The notes: generated by a model not told the origin, from the letters alone. A DNA stretch of 64,000 bases from Achromobacter sp. UMC71 (GCF_014170305.1 NZ_LZZT01000031.1:124001-188000), one strand, 5' to 3'. Shown: positions 42,557 to 51,726, numbered from the stretch's first letter. Made by a program: numbers and translations.

Positions 42557-43444
42557 ATGGATTTCAAGCACATTCGCACCTTCGCCGCCGTGGCACGCGA
42601 AGGCAACCTGACCCGCGCGGCGGAACACCTGCACCTGACGCAGCCGGCGCTCAGCCTGCAGCTCAAGAGCTTCCAGGAAGCGCTGGATCTGCCGCTGTTC
42701 ACCCGCACCGCCCAGGGGCTGGCACCCAACGCCGACGGCCGTGCGCTGCTGCCGTCCGCGCAGCGGGTGCTGGACGCATTGGACGACTTCGAACGCGCCA
42801 TCGGCGCGCTGCGCACCACCGTGCAGGGCGAACTGCGCCTGGGCACCATCCTGGACCCCGAATTCCTGCGCCTGGGCGCCACGTTGCAGTATCTGGTCGA
42901 GCACTACCCCAAGATCCGCCCGATGCTGCGCCACGGCATGTCCGGATCGGTCGGCCGCCAGGTGCGCGCGGGCGAGCTGGACGTGGGTTTCTTCCTGGGG
43001 CCGCAGGACGACACGCGCGGTCAGCCGGCGCTGCACGCCCTGCCGTTGGCGGCCTTCTCGTACTACGTCGTCGCGCCCAAGGGCTGGGGGCCGCAAGTGG
43101 CCGGGCGAGGCTGGCAGGAGATCGCGGCGCTGCCCTGGATCTGGACCCCGCCGGATTCCGTGCACCATCGTCTGCTGGCCGACAAATTCGGCCAACTGGG
43201 CATCACGCCCAACACGGTCGCTGAAGTGGACCAGGAAGCCTCGATGCTGGACCTGGTGCGCTCGGGCGTCGGCCTGACGCTGGCGCGCGATTCCATCGCG
43301 CTGCGCGAATCGCAGGCGCACGGGTTGGTGCTGGCGCCGGGCCTGGCGATCCAGGCGGAACTGGCCTTCATCACGCTGGCGTCGCGGCGGGAAGATCCGC
43401 TGGTCGCCGCGGCCTTCGCGGCGGTGCAAGCGGCGTTCGCTTAG
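42557..43444 (+). CDS. LysR-family regulator, divergent from the GMC oxidoreductase
   Basis: 295 residues with a standard LysR helix-turn-helix MDFKHIRTFAAVAREGNLTRAAEHLHLTQPALSLQLKSFQEALDLPLFTRTAQGLAPNADG (1-60), linker helix, and an effector domain containing MLRHGMSGSVGRQVRAGELDVGFFLG and MLDLVRSGVGLTLARDSIAL. The 144-bp spacer to the GMC gene has an AT-rich imperfect dyad (42497-42516, TTTATAAG...TTTAATAA) that could be its site. Control of the divergent oxidoreductase is the natural guess. Confidence 0.93.
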   Translation: MDFKHIRTFAAVAREGNLTRAAEHLHLTQPALSLQLKSFQEALDLPLFTRTAQGLAPNADGRALLPSAQRVLDALDDFERAIGALRTTVQGELRLGTILDPEFLRLGATLQYLVEHYPKIRPMLRHGMSGSVGRQVRAGELDVGFFLGPQDDTRGQPALHALPLAAFSYYVVAPKGWGPQVAGRGWQEIAALPWIWTPPDSVHHRLLADKFGQLGITPNTVAEVDQEASMLDLVRSGVGLTLARDSIALRESQAHGLVLAPGLAIQAELAFITLASRREDPLVAAAFAAVQAAFA

Positions 43445-43609
43445 CGGCCTGGATGCGCGGTGTGCCGCCGTCCCGTCGGCGCCCTGCTGCGGCGCCTCAC
43501 CGGCGTCGCCAACACGCCCGCCCGGCGAACGGCACGCTGCGCGCGGCCCGCTCAGGTATGCTCGCAGCGACGCCCTGCATGCAGTGGGGCCCCACCAGGA
43601 GATTGCGCC

Positions 43610-44512
43610 ATGCGCTGGCGGTTCCTCGCATCCAGCCTTGCCACGGTGATCGCCGTGACGTTCGCCAACCTCGCCCCTGCCCAGGCGGCCGCGCTCGCCA
43701 CGCAAGCGGAGTGGACGCAGGCCGTGCATCGGCGCATCGCCAACCGCCTGAGCTTCCCGCGTGAGGCCCGCCACCTCAGCGGCGCGGTGGCGGTATCGCT
43801 CAAGATCACGGTGCTGCGCGACGGCACCGTCGACAACATCACGGTGGCAAAATCGTCAGGCGATAACGCCGTCGACAACGCCACCATCGCCATGGTCCAG
43901 CGCGCCGGGCCGCTGCCGGCCTTCTCCACCGACATGCAGGAAGGCAAAACGTCGCTGGTGGTGCCCGTGCGCTTCCAGCAGGAAGAAGACGACGCGCCCG
44001 CGCCGGCGCCGCGCCGCTATGTGGACCCGGCCACGCGCTTTGGCGTGACCGTTGCCGCGCCCTTCACGGTCGGCGCCGCGGGTGAATCCGGCCGATACGA
44101 CGCCCTGATCGAAATCTCCAACCCCGGCGGCTTGCCGCCCATGGCCCCAGGCGCCAGATTCCTGTGCCGCGCGGGATTCAACGCCGCGCCAGCCGGCGCC
44201 GCCAACACCGCCGCCCCCAAGGGCGTCCAGGCCTTTGATGCCCTGGTCGCGGCGGCCACCCGCCAGCAGCGCAAGCTGCGCGGCACCATCGAAGAACTCG
44301 ACGTGTTCGACCAGCCCGGCAGACGCGGCATCGACTATCTCGTTGCGCCGGGCGCGGGCCCGGGGCATGAAGATGCCCGGCAATACATCGCCGACTGGAC
44401 CGTCCCGCAAGGCCGCATCCGCCTGGCCTGCGCCACCACGCGCGATGCCATGCCGGAGGCGTTGGCGACATTCCGTGCCATCCGCGATGCCGTGGCCGTG
44501 GACCGGCGCTGA
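43610..44512 (+). CDS. Secreted protein with a TonB C-terminal-type domain
   Basis: 300 residues. ATG 43610 is preceded by AGGAGA (43597-43602) and gives a signal peptide (MRWRFLASSLATVIAVTFANLAPAQAA). Residues about 35-120 form a TonB-C-type domain: VHRRIANRLSFPREARHLSGAVAVSLKITVLRDGTVDNITVAKSSGDNAVDNATIAMVQRAGPLPAF, the strand-turn pattern with the G/D-T turn of energy-transducer C-termini. The ~180-residue remainder is unique and holds two cysteines. There is no N-terminal anchor with the TonB HxxxS motif, so it is not an energy transducer by itself. Confidence 0.75.
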   Translation: MRWRFLASSLATVIAVTFANLAPAQAAALATQAEWTQAVHRRIANRLSFPREARHLSGAVAVSLKITVLRDGTVDNITVAKSSGDNAVDNATIAMVQRAGPLPAFSTDMQEGKTSLVVPVRFQQEEDDAPAPAPRRYVDPATRFGVTVAAPFTVGAAGESGRYDALIEISNPGGLPPMAPGARFLCRAGFNAAPAGAANTAAPKGVQAFDALVAAATRQQRKLRGTIEELDVFDQPGRRGIDYLVAPGAGPGHEDARQYIADWTVPQGRIRLACATTRDAMPEALATFRAIRDAVAVDRR

Positions 44513-44525
44513 CCAATGCACCGGT

Positions 44526-46994
44526 CTAGCGGCCGTGCCAATAGCGGCGCGCCACCTCCCGCTGCGCCCATATCTCCAGCGCGTCGGGTCCGGATAGCGC
44601 CATCACCGCCCCATCCCGGTCACTGCGCCAGAACGCCGCCCCTGCCCGCGTCCAGCGTAGCTCCACGGCCCGCGCCGGATGCCGGAAGCGGTTCAAGTAG
44701 CCGGCCTGCGCGATCACGTGCGTGGCCTGCGACGTCTTCACCAGTTCCCGGCTCGACGAGGATGCGGACCCATGGTGCGGCGCCATCACCACATCCGCGG
44801 CGTCCAGGCCCCGTGACACCAGCTCGCGCTCTTGCGCCACGCCGATATCGCCTGTCAGCAGCAGCGCATGACGGACGCCGTCGATGCGCAGCACACAGCT
44901 GTCGGCGTTACGGTCCTTCACCCTTCCGCTCGGGCCGGCCGCGGGGTGCAGGAAAGTGAACCTCACACCGTCGGCTTCCCAACCGACCCCGCGTGCGCAA
45001 CCCAGAACCTGCGCCGGCGGCGCATAAGACGCCCCGGCGCCGTCCGGCCATTGGCGCGCGTCGCGCCTCAGAAACGCCGCCAGGTCGAACGAGGTATAGC
45101 TGCGCGTCACGGGCACGGCCGCCAGCACCGACCGCGTGCCGCCCACATGGTCCGTATCCGCGTGCGACAACACCAGCACGTCCAGTTGCCCGATGCCGCG
45201 CGCCCGCAGGAATGGCGCGATCACCCGCTCGCCCGCATCGCTGCCGCTGAAACTGCGCGGCCCGGCATCGAACAGCAGCGCCTGAGTGGCGGTTTCCACC
45301 AGAATCGCACTGCCCTGCCCCACATCCATCGCGCTCATGCGCCAATAGCCCGGCTCGGGCCGGTCCGGCCGCCAGCACAGCAGCGGCACCATGCACACCC
45401 ACCCCAGCCGCCGCGCCGGCCACCCTGGCGCCTGCAACGCCCAGGCCATGCCCGCCACCGCCAGCGCCAGCCACGGCCAGGGCGCCGCCGCCACTGAAAA
45501 ACTGGCCCAGCGCGCGTTGCCCACCCAAGCCACCACCACCATCATCAAGTCAAACACGTAAAGGCCGCCTTGCCCGGCCATCGTCGCCACACCGGCCAAC
45601 CCCGGCGTCACCGACAAGGCCGCGCATAGCAGCGCCAGCGGCGTCACCAGGAACGTGATCGCCGGAATCGCCACCGCGTTGGCCAGCGGCGACCCCAGCG
45701 ACACCTGATGCACCAGATACGCCAGCAACGGCGTCAGCCCCAGCGTCACCGCCCACTGCAGCCGCGCCGCTTGCGCCAGCCCCGCCCGCCAACGCGCGAT
45801 CCATCCCGCGTCCGCATCACGCAGCGCCTCGACCACGCGCAGCAAGATGGCGACGGCGCCGAACGACAGCCAAAAGCCCACGGCCATCGGCGCCCACGGA
45901 TCCAGCGCCACCACGGCCGCGGCCGCGCACGCCAGGATGCGCCCTGCCGGGACCCGCAGCCGCGATACGGCGGCGGCCAGCACCACCGACAGCATGAAGA
46001 ATGTGCGCCGCGCCGGCACGCCCCAGCCCGCGATCAGGCAATACCCCAAGGCCACCATCATCGCCGCCGCGCCGCCGGCAATGCGCGCGGGAATGAACTC
46101 GGCCAGGCCCGCCCCGCGCCAGCGCGCGCGCCGCCAGATCGCGGCCAGCAACAGCCCCGCGATGCCCGCAATGGACGTGACGTGCATGCCGCTGATCGAC
46201 ACCAGATGGGTAATCCCGCTGCGGTTGAAGATGCGCCAGTCGTCGCGCGCCACCCCGGCCTGATCGCCGATTGCAAGCGCGATCAGCACCGGCGCATAGC
46301 GGTGCTCGCCCAGCGCCTGCCGCATGCCCCGCCGCACATGATGGCGGGCGCGTTCAATCGCAACGCCTGCCGACGCCCAGGGCTGGTCGTCCAGCAAGCG
46401 GGGTTGCCCCCGCACGGTACCCGTCGCCCGCAGGCCGCGCGCAAACATCCGCGCCTCGTTGTCGGACGCATCGGGATTGAGCAGTCCGTTCGGCCGGCGC
46501 AAGACCAACGCCATGCGCCACACCTGGCCGGGCATCAGCATGGGCCGACCGGCCTTCCCGCCCGGCGGCGCCAGCCACGACACGAGGATGCGCGACGGAA
46601 TGCCGGGTCTTGCCGGCGCCACCTGTTCGCCGACAAAGCGCTGCCCGCGCGCATCGCCATCCGGCAATTCCGCCACCCGCAGCACCAACCGCGCGACTTC
46701 GTTCTGGTGTTCGTCTGCCAACGCGTCGTCCAGCCGCCATTGCGCCTGCGCGGCGGCGTTGATAGCGCCCAGGCACAGGCCCAGGATCAACGCGGAGCAA
46801 AGCCCCAAGACGCGTCCCGGCCACCGCAGCCACGCTGCCAGCGCAGCAGCGCCCGCCCCTGCCGCCGCGACGTACGCCCCCGCACCGGGCAGCGCGGGCA
46901 GGCATTGCACCGCCCCCGCGCCCGCCACGAAAGCCAGGCAAAACAGCCGACCGTTGATGTCCGTCTCCTGAAACGAACAGCTTAGATCGGGCAT
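44526..46994 (-). CDS. comEC: DNA internalization/competence protein ComEC/Rec2
   Basis: About 822 residues, the inner-membrane DNA channel of natural transformation. An N-terminal OB-fold region (LADEHQNEVARLVLRVAELPDGDARGQRF and following) leads to the Competence domain of many helices, with SGITHLVSISGMHVTSIAGIAGLLLA as the recognisable element. The C-terminal metallo-beta-lactamase-like domain follows: MDVGQGSAILVET, LDVLVLSHADTDHVGGTRSVL (HxDxDH), LLLTGDIGVAQERELVSRG and VVMAPHHGSASSSS. The start is uncertain: ATG 46994 has AGAGG directly adjacent; in-frame starts at 47039 and 47048 reach into the AT-richer DNA upstream. Other competence genes are not nearby, as is usual. Confidence 0.9.
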   Translation of the reverse strand: MPDLSCSFQETDINGRLFCLAFVAGAGAVQCLPALPGAGAYVAAAGAGAAALAAWLRWPGRVLGLCSALILGLCLGAINAAAQAQWRLDDALADEHQNEVARLVLRVAELPDGDARGQRFVGEQVAPARPGIPSRILVSWLAPPGGKAGRPMLMPGQVWRMALVLRRPNGLLNPDASDNEARMFARGLRATGTVRGQPRLLDDQPWASAGVAIERARHHVRRGMRQALGEHRYAPVLIALAIGDQAGVARDDWRIFNRSGITHLVSISGMHVTSIAGIAGLLLAAIWRRARWRGAGLAEFIPARIAGGAAAMMVALGYCLIAGWGVPARRTFFMLSVVLAAAVSRLRVPAGRILACAAAAVVALDPWAPMAVGFWLSFGAVAILLRVVEALRDADAGWIARWRAGLAQAARLQWAVTLGLTPLLAYLVHQVSLGSPLANAVAIPAITFLVTPLALLCAALSVTPGLAGVATMAGQGGLYVFDLMMVVVAWVGNARWASFSVAAAPWPWLALAVAGMAWALQAPGWPARRLGWVCMVPLLCWRPDRPEPGYWRMSAMDVGQGSAILVETATQALLFDAGPRSFSGSDAGERVIAPFLRARGIGQLDVLVLSHADTDHVGGTRSVLAAVPVTRSYTSFDLAAFLRRDARQWPDGAGASYAPPAQVLGCARGVGWEADGVRFTFLHPAAGPSGRVKDRNADSCVLRIDGVRHALLLTGDIGVAQERELVSRGLDAADVVMAPHHGSASSSSRELVKTSQATHVIAQAGYLNRFRHPARAVELRWTRAGAAFWRSDRDGAVMALSGPDALEIWAQREVARRYWHGR

Positions 46995-47172
46995 CCTCTG
47001 CCGGGCATACTCTATGAACAGATTTGTCCACCTCCTCATACCCTGCACCGAAACAAGATCTAGGCCCGCAAGCCCTCACCCACGACGGATTGTCAGAGTC
47101 ACGTCCTAACACCTGTAGCAGCAATTCATCCCGAGTCATCGACGCGCTTGAACTATCCCCAACATCTAGGCC
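46995..47172. other. AT-richer spacer between the PD-(D/E)XK gene and comEC
   Basis: 178 bases with composition like the nuclease-like gene rather than comEC. A minus-strand frame from 47139 (MTRDELLLQVLGRDSDNPSW) opens here and runs into comEC in another frame; it may be a remnant of a second inserted gene, but too little remains to name. No tRNA, direct repeat or recombinase site was recognised at this edge. Confidence 0.4.
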
Positions 47173-48432
47173 TCAATTGCCATTAAGCAAGGGCTGCAGA
47201 CCACTACTCAACGACTGCTGCAGCAGCTTCAACGCTTTTCTCTGTTGAGGCAGAAACCTGACCCCTGAATTCAAGGCTTGATCGATCACGGCTAACAGCA
47301 ATAGGTTGAAGCGACTTTCAACCTTACCCGCGGCCGACTCGGCATCGTCTGTAACCCACTTGAAATTTATCTTGTGTTCTTTCCAGACCCGAGCGTCTGC
47401 CGATCGAAGCTTTGCCCCTCTAATTTCCGCCCACAAATACGTGGTGGGAACTGTGTCCACAGAATCTCCAGGGGACACGTCAAATCTCACGCCATAACTT
47501 ACCCGTAGCCAATCTCTTGCATGCCCCAGTGCATGTCTGGCGAACGCAGAGACGTGACCGCCGTTCCTTAAACGGTTCTCAAACCAACCGTTCTCGTCGA
47601 CCGCCGGTCGAGCAGACCGTGTTGGCTTAACACGGTTCCATACGGAAAAATCTATACTCGCCGCCTTTGATCTGCGAACTCCGTTTTCACCATGCACTTT
47701 CTCGCCCGCCATGCGCCATGCCGCCTTGAAATGTCCATGAAATACGCCGGACGTCAACTGCATATTCTTCAGCAGACTGGAGAACTCGGCCGGGCCGTTG
47801 ACGTTATTAGCGCCAAATTCACCATGACAAACCAGGCGCTTCAAATAGCGAATCAAAGAGCTTCCATTGATTTCCTGCATCGCGTTACCTTCTTCCTCCA
47901 AGTACTTGACCAACATGTCGACAAGGTCGGATTCTTCTGCAAACGGCCGCAAATGACGCGTCAGAGCATCCCAGCGGCAGACCACCAGATCCTCGGCACG
48001 GTATAGCTCGCGCGATAAAACCAATACATGTCGCTTGCTATCAAACCTGTTCCGCCACACTCGATAATCAGCTAATTGCGCCGGCTTCAGATCCGTCTCT
48101 GGCAACGGCTTGTCGTGATATTTAATCTCGACCAACACGACGGGCTCATCGTCATCAGCCCGAAATACCGCCAGATCCGCCCGACGCCAACCATTCTGAC
48201 CTCTGAACGAGTACTCCGCTTCGAACCTGGCATTCCTCAAGTCTTTGTGCGAAATGCCAAAGGTTCTTGATAGAAAAGATGTGAGCGTATTCGGTCGTCG
48301 AGTCCCAACCTCCTGCAAAATCAAGCCAAGATGCCGGCCATATACATCGGCCGAAAACCAGTTCTGAATCGAGCCAAAGAAACTGACCAATACAGCCTCC
48401 GTAAGTATGTCCGTCGCGCGTGAAGTGTCCAC
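47173..48432 (-). CDS. PD-(D/E)XK nuclease-like protein in AT-rich insert
   Basis: 419 residues, unrecognised family. Residues 71-104 fit a PD-(D/E)XK core: Glu in FEAEYSF (71/73), Asp86 in WRRADLAVF, then Glu102 and Lys104 in VVLVEIKYHDK, followed by Gln119 and Tyr123 (KPAQLADYRVW), a frequent accessory motif. The N-terminal helix bundle (TEAVLVSFFGSIQNWFSADVYGRHLGLILQ) and a ~240-residue C-terminal half with many aromatic and basic residues are unassigned. There is no signal or membrane segment. Base composition is near 50% GC and codon use is unlike comEC and thiM on either side, indicating acquisition. A single-gene anti-phage or DNA-processing function is possible but unproven. Confidence 0.7.
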   Translation of the reverse strand: MDTSRATDILTEAVLVSFFGSIQNWFSADVYGRHLGLILQEVGTRRPNTLTSFLSRTFGISHKDLRNARFEAEYSFRGQNGWRRADLAVFRADDDEPVVLVEIKYHDKPLPETDLKPAQLADYRVWRNRFDSKRHVLVLSRELYRAEDLVVCRWDALTRHLRPFAEESDLVDMLVKYLEEEGNAMQEINGSSLIRYLKRLVCHGEFGANNVNGPAEFSSLLKNMQLTSGVFHGHFKAAWRMAGEKVHGENGVRRSKAASIDFSVWNRVKPTRSARPAVDENGWFENRLRNGGHVSAFARHALGHARDWLRVSYGVRFDVSPGDSVDTVPTTYLWAEIRGAKLRSADARVWKEHKINFKWVTDDAESAAGKVESRFNLLLLAVIDQALNSGVRFLPQQRKALKLLQQSLSSGLQPLLNGN

Positions 48433-48558
48433 GCGCTGCCAAGCGACCTCTCAACTATTCGGCCCCTCGAGAGGAATTTCCATCCATATATACGGCAGAA
48501 CATGAGATAGCTTTAGTCATTCGCCTTGACAATCCCCCTGCCCCCTCCGAACATAGCC
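48433..48558. other. Spacer between the acquired gene and the TPP riboswitch
   Basis: 126 bases that pass from AT-richer to normal composition at about 48530. It must hold the thiM promoter and the promoter of the leftward nuclease-like gene; no consensus hexamers stand out, and no integrase site or terminal repeat was recognised. Confidence 0.4.
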
Positions 48559-48681
48559 CCATCCACCCGGGGAGCTTCGGCAAGAAGCTGAGAATCCGAT
48601 GGCAGGGCTGGCGTCCAGACGCCCGCCCTGCGGCGCGCAGACCCGTTGAACCTGATCCAGACAATACTGGCGTAGGGATGG
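48559..48681 (+). promoter_or_regulatory. TPP (THI-box) riboswitch upstream of thiM
   Basis: The leader carries the conserved TPP aptamer elements in order: P1 strand CCATCC (48559-48564), CCCGGGGAGC (48566-48575), the pyrimidine-sensor GCTGAGAATCC (48588-48598), a variable P3 extension, GACCCGTTGAACCTGATCC (48640-48658), then AATACTGGCGTAGGGATGG (48663-48681) closing P1. Thiamine pyrophosphate binding should lower expression of the thiM gene, whose ATG is 90 bases further on, where the expression platform must lie. Confidence 0.93.
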
Positions 48682-48770
48682 TGCGGCTCCGCAAACGCGC
48701 CCCGGATCACGGCGCAACCTCCTGCCGTCCCTCCCTGCCCAGTCCTTTCCTTCAGCAAGGACCCGCCGGC

Positions 48771-49586
48771 ATGACGCAATCCTCCACCTTCTTACTGGCC
48801 CAGGCCTCGCAGGATCTCTACGCTACCGTGCGCCGCGATGCGCCGCTGGTGCAGTGCCTGACCAATTTCGTGTCCATGAACACGGCCGCCAACACCCTGC
48901 TGGCCATGGGCGCATCGCCCGCGATGGTGCATGCCGTGGAAGAAGCTCCGGAATTCGCCCGCATCAGCGGCGCCGTGGTGATCAATATCGGCACCCTGTC
49001 GGCCCCTTGGCTGGAGAGCATGCTGAAGACCGCCGCGTCGGCGTCCCGGGCCGGCACACCCTGGGTGCTGGATCCGGTCGCGCACCACGCTACGGCATTC
49101 CGCCGCGATGCGGTGCAGCGACTGCTGGCCCTGCGGCCCGCGGTGATCCGCGGCAACGCCTCGGAAATCATCGCCCTGGCCGGCGGCCAAAGCGCCAGCC
49201 AGGGCGTGGACGCGCGCGACCCGGTGCAATTGGCGGAACAGGCGGCGCGCGACCTCGCGCGGACGCAGCAGACCGTGGTCGCGGTAACGGGAGAAGTGGA
49301 TTTCGTGACGGACGGCACGCGCGAGGTGCGCGTTACCGGCGGTTCACCGTTGATGCCGCAAGTCACCGCCACGGGGTGCGCGTTGACGGCGGTCGTCGGC
49401 GCGTTCGTGGCGGTCTCGCGGGGCGATGCCTACACCGCGGCAGTGGCGGCGTTGTCCTGCTTCGGCATCGCCGGCCGCCGCGCCGGGCAGCTGGCGGACG
49501 GCCCCGGCTCGTTCGCCTGGCGTTTTCTTGATGCATTGGCCGCGCTGGAGATCGACAGCCTGACGCGGGAATCACCCTTGCGCTGA
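48771..49586 (+). CDS. thiM: Hydroxyethylthiazole kinase
   Basis: 271 residues, ThiM of the ribokinase-like fold; phosphorylates 4-methyl-5-hydroxyethylthiazole in thiamine salvage. The N-terminal LVQCLTNFVSMNTAANTLLAMGASPAMVHAVEEAPEF is the family hallmark. WVLDPVAHHATAFRRDAVQRLLALRPAVIRGNASEIIALAG and VVAVTGEVDFVTDG follow, with the anion-hole and catalytic Cys region in PLMPQVTATGCALTAVVGAFVAV. AAGGA (48757-48761) precedes ATG 48771. It is controlled by the TPP riboswitch just upstream. No thiD or thiE follows; the next gene is convergent. Confidence 0.95.
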   Translation: MTQSSTFLLAQASQDLYATVRRDAPLVQCLTNFVSMNTAANTLLAMGASPAMVHAVEEAPEFARISGAVVINIGTLSAPWLESMLKTAASASRAGTPWVLDPVAHHATAFRRDAVQRLLALRPAVIRGNASEIIALAGGQSASQGVDARDPVQLAEQAARDLARTQQTVVAVTGEVDFVTDGTREVRVTGGSPLMPQVTATGCALTAVVGAFVAVSRGDAYTAAVAALSCFGIAGRRAGQLADGPGSFAWRFLDALAALEIDSLTRESPLR

Positions 49587-49617
49587 CACGTCACCCGCCA
49601 GCACGCCCTGATCCGCC

Positions 49618-51726
49618 TTACATCCGGTACTGCAGACTCAGCATCGCATTGCGCGGCGCGCCCGGCATGTTCAGGTTCGGGCTGCTGCCGTGCGCCGACA
49701 CGATGTACCCCGCGTCGAACAGGTTGTACACGTTCAGCTGCACCGAATACGGCCCCTGGCGCCACCACGCGGCCGCGTCCGCGGTGACGTAGCCCGGCAG
49801 CTTGACCGTGTTGCCCGGGTTGGCGAAACGTCCACCCACCAGGTTCAGGCCGGCGCCCACGCCAAAGCCTTCGCCCAGGTCCTTGGTCACCCACACGTTG
49901 CCGGCGTGGCGCGGCGTCAGCGTGGCGCGCTTGCCTTCGACGTCCTTGCCGGCGTCGCGGGCCACCGACTGCGTCACCCGGGCGTCCAGGTAGGCGTAGC
50001 CCAGCATCGCGCGCCAGCCATTGGACAGGTCGCCCGACAGGGTCCACTCGGCGCCGTCGGTGCGTTGGGTGCCCACCGGTACCAGCGTGTTGGTCACGGG
50101 GTTGGTGACCTTGATGTCGGTGCGTTCCAGACGGAACACGGACACGGTGGTCGACAGCTTGCCGTCCAGGAAGTCGTACTTGGCGCCGACCTCGTAGTTG
50201 GTGGTTTTTTCCGGCGCCAGGTCGACGTTGTTGGCGGCCAGCGCGAAGGCTTCGCCCGACGGCTGGTACGAGCGGCTCCACGACACGTAGTAGGACTGCA
50301 CGGTGTCGGGTTGGAACACCAGGCCCAGGCGCGGGCTCAGGTTGGAATCGGTGCGCTGCAGGTTCTGGCCGCTGCGGCGGTCTTCGGTCTTCTGCTCGAA
50401 GCGGTCGTGGCGCACGCCGCCCAGCACCTTCCAGTATTCGCCCAGCGACACCATGTCCTGCACGTACAGGCCCAGCGTGTTGAAGCGGCCCAGGCTGTCG
50501 GAACCCGGCGCGCCCTTCACCTGGCGCTGCAGCGTCGGCAGTTGCGGATCAAACAGGTTCACGGTGGCGACGTTGGCGGCCGAGTAGTTCACCAGGTCCT
50601 TGTTCTGCTGGCCGACTTCGACACCGTACAGGATGTCGTGCCGCACCGCCCCCCATTGCACGCGCTGCATCAGTTCGGTCTGGTTGGTCCAGCCGTGTTC
50701 ATCGCGCAGCACGTTGCCATGCGTCAGCGACACAGTCTGCGCGGCCTCATTGACGGTACCCGGCAGCGTGTTGTTGCGGTTCAGCGTGTAGTGGTAGTAG
50801 CGCGTGGCGTTGCGCAGCGACCAGTTGTCGTTGAAGCGGTGCGTCAGCGTGCCGGCATAGGACTGCACCCGGGTCTGCGTGTAGTCGGTGTCGCGCGCGT
50901 TTGCGGCGCCGTAGTAGGTCGACGGGTCCACATCCACCGGCCGGCCGTGGTAGGCCGGAATGCCGAAGTCGGTCAGGCGGCGGTCTTCCAGGAACTCGGT
51001 CTGGATCAGGTAGGTGGTGTTCTCGCCCAGCTTGAACTGGGCCGACGGCGCGATGGCCTTGCGGTCGATGAATTGCTTGTCGCGGTAGCTGTCGCCCTTT
51101 TCCACGGCGCCGGTCAGGCGCCACGACATGCTGCCGCTTTCGTTGGACCGGCCCAGGTCCACATCCAGCCGGCGGTCATTCCACGAGCCGTAGCTCAGGC
51201 CCACCTGCGAGATGTCCTCGCCCGGCTTCTTGGTGACGCGGTTGATCAGGCCGCCCGACGAGCCACGGCCGTACAGCACCGCCGCCGGGCCCTTGATCAC
51301 GTCGATGCGCTCGACGTTGGACAGGTCGCGGTAGTACAGCGCGTCGTCGCGGAAGCCGTCGACGAACTGGTCGGCGATGGCGGTGAAGCCGCGGATCGAC
51401 ACCTGGTCGCGCTGGCCGTCGCCGGTGGAAAAACTGACGCCCGGCACGTTCTTCAGCGCGTCCTGCACCGACATCGCGTGCTGGTCGCGCAGCACTTGCG
51501 CCGGCACGACGTTCACGGTCTGCGGAATGTCGCGCAGCGGGGCATCGATCTTGGTGGCGCTGGTGGACGCCGGCGGGTTGTAGCTCTGTTCGGTGTCCGC
51601 CTGCCCCGTGACGCTGATGGCGGGCAAGGTGGCGGTGGGCGCGGCGCTTTGGCCGTGGGCGGGGGCCGAGGCGGCCAGGGGCGCCAGGGCAAGCAAGGCG
51701 GCAGAGAGGGAGCGAGGGGCGTGCAT
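49618..51726 (-). CDS. TonB-dependent siderophore receptor (FhuE/FpvA type)
   Basis: 702 residues from ATG 51726, which gives a clean signal peptide (MHAPRSLSAALLALAPLAASAPAHGQ). ATG 51774 adds 16 residues but overlaps the Fur-box region. The plug domain contains DIPQTVNVVPAQVLRDQHAMSVQDALKNVPGVSF, RDQVSIRGF and VIKGPAAVLYGRGSSGGLINRVTKKPG, the TIGR01783-type siderophore-receptor pattern, followed by a 22-strand barrel. It ends LSLQYRM, with Met rather than the usual Phe. A hydroxamate or mixed ferric siderophore is the expected ligand. It is separated from the ABC operon by a hairpin and has its own Fur-like box. Confidence 0.9.
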   Translation of the reverse strand: MHAPRSLSAALLALAPLAASAPAHGQSAAPTATLPAISVTGQADTEQSYNPPASTSATKIDAPLRDIPQTVNVVPAQVLRDQHAMSVQDALKNVPGVSFSTGDGQRDQVSIRGFTAIADQFVDGFRDDALYYRDLSNVERIDVIKGPAAVLYGRGSSGGLINRVTKKPGEDISQVGLSYGSWNDRRLDVDLGRSNESGSMSWRLTGAVEKGDSYRDKQFIDRKAIAPSAQFKLGENTTYLIQTEFLEDRRLTDFGIPAYHGRPVDVDPSTYYGAANARDTDYTQTRVQSYAGTLTHRFNDNWSLRNATRYYHYTLNRNNTLPGTVNEAAQTVSLTHGNVLRDEHGWTNQTELMQRVQWGAVRHDILYGVEVGQQNKDLVNYSAANVATVNLFDPQLPTLQRQVKGAPGSDSLGRFNTLGLYVQDMVSLGEYWKVLGGVRHDRFEQKTEDRRSGQNLQRTDSNLSPRLGLVFQPDTVQSYYVSWSRSYQPSGEAFALAANNVDLAPEKTTNYEVGAKYDFLDGKLSTTVSVFRLERTDIKVTNPVTNTLVPVGTQRTDGAEWTLSGDLSNGWRAMLGYAYLDARVTQSVARDAGKDVEGKRATLTPRHAGNVWVTKDLGEGFGVGAGLNLVGGRFANPGNTVKLPGYVTADAAAWWRQGPYSVQLNVYNLFDAGYIVSAHGSSPNLNMPGAPRNAMLSLQYRM

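Noticed and set aside
47139..47139. Start of a minus-strand frame (MTRDELLLQVLGRDSDNPSW) as a separate gene
   Set aside because: It runs out of frame into comEC after about 45 plausible codons, has no ribosome site and no recognised family; noted only as a possible remnant.
46990..48560. Genomic island with integrase or tRNA attachment site around the nuclease-like gene
   Set aside because: Composition supports acquisition, but no tRNA, integrase, transposase or flanking direct repeat could be recognised, so no element ends are called.
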